A stretch of 64,000 bases of DNA, from assembly GCF_001921865.1 (NCBI RefSeq), contig NZ_MSCT01000019.1:496001-560000 (forward strand), read 5' to 3'. A program made the translations under genes and the position numbers. The notes under the pieces are model-generated. The model was not told where the DNA came from, did not search any database, and worked only from the letters and a program-made list of their open reading frames with translations. Source of the DNA: Pseudomonas chlororaphis. Its GTDB lineage: Bacteria > Pseudomonadota > Gammaproteobacteria > Pseudomonadales > Pseudomonadaceae. Positions 58,974 to 64,000 of the stretch are shown in pieces; position 1 is the stretch's first letter; the number at the start of each line of letters is the position of its first letter.

Positions 58974-60191
58974 TCAGGTACGGTATTCCGCGTTGATTTT
59001 CACGTACTCGTGGGACAGGTCGGTGGTCCAGATGGTTTCGCTGCAAGCACCACGGCCCAGTTCGATACGGATGGTGATTTCTTCCTGTTGCATCACCGCC
59101 GCACCCTGGGCTTCGGTGTAGCTGGCAGCCCGCGCACCGCGGCTGGCGATACACACCTGGCCGAGGAAAACGTCGATCTTGCTCACATCCAGATCCGCTA
59201 CGCCGGCACGCCCGACAGCCGCCAGGATACGTCCCCAGTTCGGGTCGGAAGCGAACAGCGCGGTCTTGATCAGCGGCGAGTGAGCCACGGTGTAGCCAAC
59301 ATCCAGGCATTCCTGATGAGTGCCGCCGCCGTTGACTTCGACCGTCACGAACTTGGTCGCGCCTTCGCCGTCACGCACGATGGCCTGGGCCACGTCCATG
59401 CAGACCTCGAATACCGCCTGCTTCAAGGCGGTGAACAGCGGGCCGCTGGCTTCGGTAATTTCCGGCAGGGCCGCCTGGCCCGTGGCGATCAGCATGCAGC
59501 AGTCGTTGGTGGAGGTGTCGCCGTCGATAGTGATGCGGTTGAACGACTTGTTGGCGCCGTCCAGCAACAGGTTCTGCAACACCTCGCGGGAAACCTTGGC
59601 GTCCGTCGCGATGTAACCGAGCATGGTCGCCATGTTCGGACGGATCATGCCCGCGCCCTTGCTGATGCCGGTGACGGTAATGGTCACGCCATCGTGCTGG
59701 AACTGGCGGCTAGCGCCCTTAGGCAGGGTATCGGTGGTCATGATGCCCGTCGCGGCGGCAGCCCAGTTGTCCACGGACAGGTCATCCAGCGCGGCCTGCA
59801 GCGCGCCTTCGATTTTCTCCACCGGCAGCGGTTCGCCGATGACCCCGGTGGAATACGGCAGTACGGCAGTGGCATCGACACCCGTCAGTTCAGCCAGCTT
59901 GGCGCACGTACGGGTCGCGGCGGCCAGGCCGGGCTCCCCGGTACCGGCGTTGGCATTGCCGGTGTTGGTCAACAGGTAACGCACCGGGCCCTGTACCCGC
60001 TGCTTGGCCAGGATCACCGGAGCGGCGCAAAACGCATTCAAGGTGAACACGCCGGCCACCGTGGAACCTTCGGCGCAGCGCATGACCACGACATCCTTGC
60101 GCCCCGGGCGCTTGATGCCCGCCGAGGCGATACCGAGTTCAAAACCGGCAACCGGGTGCAACGTTGGCAAAGGACCAAGACCAACAGCCAT
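58974..60191 (-). CDS. argJ: Bifunctional ornithine acetyltransferase / N-acetylglutamate synthase ArgJ
   Basis: A 405-residue self-cleaving enzyme that recycles acetyl groups in arginine synthesis. Autocleavage occurs between Ala188 and Thr189 in RPNMATMLG; Thr189 then acts as nucleophile. The TGxxGxPLP-like [11 protein letters not shown] and [15 protein letters not shown] motifs are present. Whether it also makes N-acetylglutamate cannot be read directly. It lies between secA and the GST-Nudix pair, as in other pseudomonads. Confidence 0.96.
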   Translation of the reverse strand: MAVGLGPLPTLHPVAGFELGIASAGIKRPGRKDVVVMRCAEGSTVAGVFTLNAFCAAPVILAKQRVQGPVRYLLTNTGNANAGTGEPGLAAATRTCAKLAELTGVDATAVLPYSTGVIGEPLPVEKIEGALQAALDDLSVDNWAAAATGIMTTDTLPKGASRQFQHDGVTITVTGISKGAGMIRPNMATMLGYIATDAKVSREVLQNLLLDGANKSFNRITIDGDTSTNDCCMLIATGQAALPEITEASGPLFTALKQAVFEVCMDVAQAIVRDGEGATKFVTVEVNGGGTHQECLDVGYTVAHSPLIKTALFASDPNWGRILAAVGRAGVADLDVSKIDVFLGQVCIASRGARAASYTEAQGAAVMQQEEITIRIELGRGACSETIWTTDLSHEYVKINAEYRT

Positions 60192-60253
60192 GAATGCGCT
60201 CCTCTTTAATGTGATGTACGCACCGCCATCGAAAAAGGCAGTGCTGCGAATGG

Positions 60254-60287
60254 AAAAACGCCGCGACGGCTGATGCCGGTCGCGGCG
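60254..60287 (-). terminator. Terminator after secA
   Basis: CGCCGCGAC / GTCGCGGCG stem (60259-60267, 60279-60287) with an inner GGC/GCC pair; five T residues follow on the minus strand. Confidence 0.85.
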
Positions 60288-60314
60288 CGGGTATTTCAGT
60301 GTCTGGCGAAAATC

Positions 60315-63056
60315 TTAGTTGATCTGGCCGTGACAGTGTTTGTACTTCTTGCCCGAACCGCAGTAGCACAGCTCGTTGCGGCCCAGTTTCTGCTCGTTGC
60401 GTACCGGAGCGGAAGCCAGGGCCACATCGACATCGACGCCCTCCTCCAGCGCTTCCGACTGCTCCAGGCCCGGGGCGGCGGCGTGCTCGAACTGCATGCG
60501 CTGAGCCAGTGCCTCGGCTTCCTGGCGCAGGCGCGCCTCTTCCTCGATCGGGTCCTCGCGGCGAACCTGAACGTGCGACAGCACACGAATCGAGTCGCGC
60601 TTGATGGAATCCAGCAGCTCGGAGAACAGGGTGAAGGACTCGCGCTTGTATTCCTGTTTCGGGTTCTTCTGCGCATAACCGCGCAGGTGAATACCGTGGC
60701 GCAGGTGGTCCATGGTCGACAGGTGGTCTTTCCACAGATCGTCCAGTACGCGCAGAACGATTTGTTTCTCGAAGGTGCGCAGTGCTTCGGCGCCGGCCTG
60801 GTCTTCTTTCTCGTTGTACGCGGCGACCAGCTCGTTCAGCAGCTTCTCGCGCAGGGTTTCTTCGTACAGGTGGTCGTCTTCGTCGAGCCATTGCTGGATC
60901 GGCAGGCTCACCCCGAAGTCGCTCTGCAACGCAGCTTCCAGACCGGCCACATCCCACTGCTCAGGCAGCGATTGCGGAGGAATGTGCGCGCTGACGGTGG
61001 CGTTGAGCACGTCCTGGCGGAAATCGGAAATGGTCTCGCCGATGTTGTCCGCGGCCAGCAACGTGTTACGCATGTGATAGATCACTTTACGCTGTTCGTT
61101 GTTGACGTCGTCGAACTCCAGCAGTTGCTTGCGAATGTCGAAGTTGCGGCCCTCGACCTTGCGCTGGGCTTTTTCGATCGCGTTGGTCACCATGCGGTGC
61201 TCGATCGCCTCGCCAGACTGCATACCCAGCGCCTTCATGAAGTTCTTCACCCGGTCGGAGGCGAAGATACGCATCAGGCTGTCTTCCAGCGACAGGTAGA
61301 AACGGCTGGAACCGGCGTCGCCCTGGCGGCCGGCACGGCCCCGCAACTGGTTGTCGATACGACGGGATTCGTGACGCTCGGAGGCAATCACCTGCAGGCC
61401 GCCGGACTCCAGGACCTGCTGGTGACGCTTCTGCCAGTCGGCCTTGATCTGGGCGATCTGCTCGGGGGTCGGGCTTTCCAGGGAGGCGACTTCAACTTCC
61501 CAGTTACCGCCCAACAGAATGTCGGTACCGCGACCGGCCATGTTGGTGGCGATGGTCAGGGCGCCCGGACGACCGGCCTGGGCAATGATTTCCGCTTCTT
61601 TTTCGTGGAACTTGGCGTTCAGTACCTTGTGCTCGATACCCTCCTTGTTGAGCAGGCCGGAAACATGCTCGGAGGTTTCGATGGTCGCGGTCCCCACCAG
61701 GATCGGACGGCCCTGGGCCATGCCGTCCTTGATGTCGTTGATGATCGCCGCGTACTTCTCCTCGGCGGTCAGGAACACCAGGTCGTTGTAGTCCTTGCGC
61801 GCCAGCGGCTTGTTCGGCGGGATGACCATCACCGACAGGCCATAGATCTGATGGAACTCGAACGCTTCGGTGTCGGCGGTACCGGTCATGCCGGACAGCT
61901 TGGCGTACAGGCGGAAGTAGTTCTGGAAGGTGGTCGATGCCAGGGTCTGGCTTTCGGCCTGGATATTCAGGTTTTCCTTGGCTTCGATGGCCTGGTGCAA
62001 GCCTTCGGACAGGCGACGGCCCGGCATGGTGCGACCGGTGTGTTCGTCGACCAGGACCACCTGGCCTTCCTGCACGATGTACTCGACGTTGCGGTGGAAC
62101 AGCTTGTGCGCGCGCAGACCGGCATATACGTGGGTCAGCAAGCCCAGGTTATGGGCCGAGTACAGGCTCTCGCCCTCGGCCAGCAGGCCGACGCGGGTCA
62201 GCATTTCCTCGATGTACTGGTGACCGGCTTCGTTCAGCTCGACCTGACGGGTCTTCTCGTCGATGGTGTAGTGGCCGGCCTTGGTGACCTCGCCTTCCAC
62301 TTCTTCGATGTGCTGCTCGAGTTGCGGGATCAGCTTGTTGATTTCGGTGTAGAGCTTGGAGCTGTCCTCGGCCTGGCCGGAGATAATCAGCGGAGTACGA
62401 GCCTCGTCGATCAGGATCGAGTCGACTTCGTCGATCACGGCAAAATTGAGCTCGCGCTGGAACTTGTCTTCCATGCTGAAAGCCATGTTGTCGCGCAGGT
62501 AGTCGAAACCGAATTCGTTGTTGGTGCCGTAGGTGATGTCGGCCGCGTAGGCCGCGCGCTTCTCTTCCGGCGGCTGGAACGGCGTGACCACGCCGACCGT
62601 CAGGCCGAGGAATTCATAGAGCGGGCGCATCCAGTTGGCGTCGCGGCGGGCCAGATAGTCGTTCACCGTGACCACGTGCACGCCCTTGCCGGACAGCGCG
62701 TTGAGGTAAACGCCCAGTGTCGCCACCAGGGTCTTGCCTTCACCGGTACGCATCTCGGCGATCTTGCCTTCATGCAAGGTCATGCCGCCGATCAACTGTA
62801 CGTCGAAGTGGCGCATGCCCATGACCCGCTTACCGGCTTCGCGGGCGACCGCAAAGGCTTCGGGAAGCAGTTTGTCGAGGGATTCACCTTTGGCTATGCG
62901 GGCCTTGAACTCGGCAGTCTTGGCACGCAACTGATCGTCCGAAAGGGCCACCATTTGCTCTTCGAAGGCATTGACGATCTGTACCGTCTTGAGCATGCGT
63001 TTGACTTCACGCTCGTTCTTGCTTCCAAAAAGTTTCTTTAACAAAGGCGCAAACAT
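60315..63056 (-). CDS. secA: Preprotein translocase ATPase SecA
   Basis: A 913-residue motor that drives secreted proteins through SecYEG. Walker A is in [13 protein letters not shown] (about residues 102-109), DEAD-type motifs follow ([14 protein letters not shown]), the [16 protein letters not shown] motif VI region is intact, and the C-terminus has the zinc-binding [14 protein letters not shown]. The ATG giving [20 protein letters not shown] is the family start; a frame extending six codons upstream is rejected. Confidence 0.98.
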   Translation of the reverse strand: MFAPLLKKLFGSKNEREVKRMLKTVQIVNAFEEQMVALSDDQLRAKTAEFKARIAKGESLDKLLPEAFAVAREAGKRVMGMRHFDVQLIGGMTLHEGKIAEMRTGEGKTLVATLGVYLNALSGKGVHVVTVNDYLARRDANWMRPLYEFLGLTVGVVTPFQPPEEKRAAYAADITYGTNNEFGFDYLRDNMAFSMEDKFQRELNFAVIDEVDSILIDEARTPLIISGQAEDSSKLYTEINKLIPQLEQHIEEVEGEVTKAGHYTIDEKTRQVELNEAGHQYIEEMLTRVGLLAEGESLYSAHNLGLLTHVYAGLRAHKLFHRNVEYIVQEGQVVLVDEHTGRTMPGRRLSEGLHQAIEAKENLNIQAESQTLASTTFQNYFRLYAKLSGMTGTADTEAFEFHQIYGLSVMVIPPNKPLARKDYNDLVFLTAEEKYAAIINDIKDGMAQGRPILVGTATIETSEHVSGLLNKEGIEHKVLNAKFHEKEAEIIAQAGRPGALTIATNMAGRGTDILLGGNWEVEVASLESPTPEQIAQIKADWQKRHQQVLESGGLQVIASERHESRRIDNQLRGRAGRQGDAGSSRFYLSLEDSLMRIFASDRVKNFMKALGMQSGEAIEHRMVTNAIEKAQRKVEGRNFDIRKQLLEFDDVNNEQRKVIYHMRNTLLAADNIGETISDFRQDVLNATVSAHIPPQSLPEQWDVAGLEAALQSDFGVSLPIQQWLDEDDHLYEETLREKLLNELVAAYNEKEDQAGAEALRTFEKQIVLRVLDDLWKDHLSTMDHLRHGIHLRGYAQKNPKQEYKRESFTLFSELLDSIKRDSIRVLSHVQVRREDPIEEEARLRQEAEALAQRMQFEHAAAPGLEQSEALEEGVDVDVALASAPVRNEQKLGRNELCYCGSGKKYKHCHGQIN

Positions 63057-63362
63057 ATCGGCAGGATCTTCCACACATAGGGATGGAGGGCGGCCCCGTG
63101 AGTCGCCCGTGCAGCCCTCATGGCCGCATGCGAACGAGCATTCTACCCGGAAACGATGGTGAGGAAAGTGGCGTTATTCCACGATGCTGGTACAGCGCTG
63201 TGACGGGGCTTGCTTACAATAAGGCCTTTTACGCCAGTTTCAACCCGGACGAGTACGAAGTTAACCATTGATTTAATAGACAAAGCCTTGCTGCAGCGAT
63301 GGGCGAGGTCTGGCCTGCGCTTTCTGCTACCATGGCGGCTCTGTAACTTCAGGTGTCGGATC
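63057..63362. other. Divergent intergenic region secA / DUF721 gene
   Basis: 306 bases without a gene I can support. It must contain divergent promoters. An in-frame extension of the DUF721 gene to 63210 is open but not family-like. Confidence 0.5.
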
Positions 63363-63818
63363 ATGGCATTTCGCCCTCTCACGGCCAGAGCACCCGCCGT
63401 CCTCCTGCGCGAAGCCAAGCCTCTCAAAGCCATACTCGGCCATGCCCAGCGCCTGGCGCATTTGCAGCGCCTGCTGGAAAGCCAGTTGCAGCCCGCGGCA
63501 CGCGAACACTGCCATGTCGCCTCCTGGCGCGAAGGCTGCCTGCTGCTGATCGTCACCGACGGCCATTGGGCGACACGCCTGCGTTATCAGCAAAAACGCC
63601 TGCAACGTCAACTTCTGGAATTCAATGAATTCAACAATCTGACGCGGATTCTGTTCAAGGTCCAACCTCCCACCGTGCAGCGCAACGCCGCTGGCCACAC
63701 CATGGACCTGTCGAGCAACGCCGCCGAGACCATTCAGGCCACTGCCGACGGCATCACCGACCCCAACCTGCGCGCCGCCCTGGAGCGCTTGGCCAGTCAC
63801 GCCAAACCACGGGCATGA
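63363..63818 (+). CDS. DUF721/DciA-family protein
   Basis: A 151-residue protein with the DUF721 domain (about 20-110, AKPLKAILGHAQRLAHLQRLLESQL, WREGCLLLIVTDGHWATRLRYQQKRL). DciA proteins load the replicative helicase DnaB in bacteria without DnaC. Position divergent from secA matches other pseudomonads. The ATG at 63363 is preferred over the longer open frame. Role as DciA is inferred from family. Confidence 0.88.
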   Translation: MAFRPLTARAPAVLLREAKPLKAILGHAQRLAHLQRLLESQLQPAAREHCHVASWREGCLLLIVTDGHWATRLRYQQKRLQRQLLEFNEFNNLTRILFKVQPPTVQRNAAGHTMDLSSNAAETIQATADGITDPNLRAALERLASHAKPRA

Positions 63819-63833
63819 CCGGCCGGCCGCCAA

Positions 63834-64000
63834 TCAGCGGCGCTTGCTGCCACCGAGCAACGACCCCATGAGCCCACGCACCAGTTGTCGTCCCAACTGG
63901 TTCGCAGCTTGGCGCATGGCCGACTTCAGGGCCTGACCGGCGGCCGTTCCGAGGAACTCGCCGGCGCGATCGGTGAAGCTCGGCTCCTCGGCTGCCGGTT
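63834..64000 (-). CDS. C-terminal end of HerA/YjgR-like ATPase (partial)
   Basis: The minus-strand frame is open from the window edge to a TGA at 63834-63836. The last residues read RAGEFLGTAAGQALKSAMRQ then AANQLGRQLVRGLMGSLLGG, ending SKRR. This Gly/Arg helical tail resembles the end of the DUF853 / YjgR HerA-like ATPases. The catalytic part lies outside the window, so the call rests on the tail alone. Confidence 0.6.
   Translation of the reverse strand, partial: PAAEEPSFTDRAGEFLGTAAGQALKSAMRQAANQLGRQLVRGLMGSLLGGSKRR

Noticed and set aside
60273-63041. 922-codon plus-strand frame opposite secA
   Set aside because: Shadow of secA, with no recognisable domain.

Overview
The window is a stretch of a Pseudomonas chromosome of the P. 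fluorescens / chlororaphis / protegens type. This rests on the high-GC coding style, the gene order (tol-pal, ruvCAB, aspS, oprD and secA-argJ blocks that match known Pseudomonas synteny), the arcDABC and gcvHP-sdaA-gcvT operons, and many Pseudomonas-style REP palindromes (GTAGGAGCGAGC...CTCGCGAT). It is ordinary core genome except for one accessory locus.

Layout. 1-4.8 kb: a heme-responsive cell-surface signalling module (ECF sigma factor cut by the window edge, FecR anti-sigma, TonB receptor with an STN signalling domain) followed by heme oxygenase; Fur-box-like palindromes precede the receptor and hemO. 5-10 kb: DUF454 membrane protein, a chemoreceptor, a class III CoA-transferase, and alkA translationally coupled to an arcD paralogue. 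12-17.6 kb: the arginine deiminase operon arcD-arcA-arcB-arcC with an ANR-type box and a 142-nt foldback element between arcA and arcB. 17.8-25.7 kb: gcsR, then a sigma-54 control region (three GcsR-type 18-bp sites, a perfect IHF consensus, a GG-N10-GC promoter) driving gcvH-gcvP-sdaA-gcvT; glyA is absent from this cluster. 26-28 kb: cold-shock protein, RDD membrane protein, nadA.

28.3-34.3 kb: the most notable locus. Two small precursors share a 15-residue double-glycine-type leader (MKEL...EI...SGA). They are followed by a CvaA/HlyD-like adaptor, a C39-peptidase ABC exporter with its catalytic residues, and a TolC-family outer membrane protein. This reads as a class II microcin-like secretion system. 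It lies between nadA and a tRNA-Lys gene, a known insertion hotspot in Pseudomonas, inside comparatively AT-rich DNA. No immunity gene is evident.

34.5-49.6 kb, all on the minus strand except the cold-shock-domain gene at 48.2 kb: tRNA-Lys, queE-queC, cpoB-pal-tolB-tolA-tolR-tolQ-ybgC, ruvB-ruvA-ruvC, yebC, aspS, an FmdB-type zinc ribbon, dps, the membrane cold-shock-domain protein, slyX and a HIT protein. 49.6-64 kb: OprD-family porin behind a 0.9-kb leader region, mscS, yajQ, panE, a sensor kinase coupled to a PduO-type cobalamin adenosyltransferase, a MutT-ThiE fusion coupled to a GST, argJ, secA, a DciA/DUF721 protein, and the 3' end of a probable HerA/YjgR-like ATPase running off the edge.

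No CRISPR array, insertion sequence, rRNA operon or prophage was seen.
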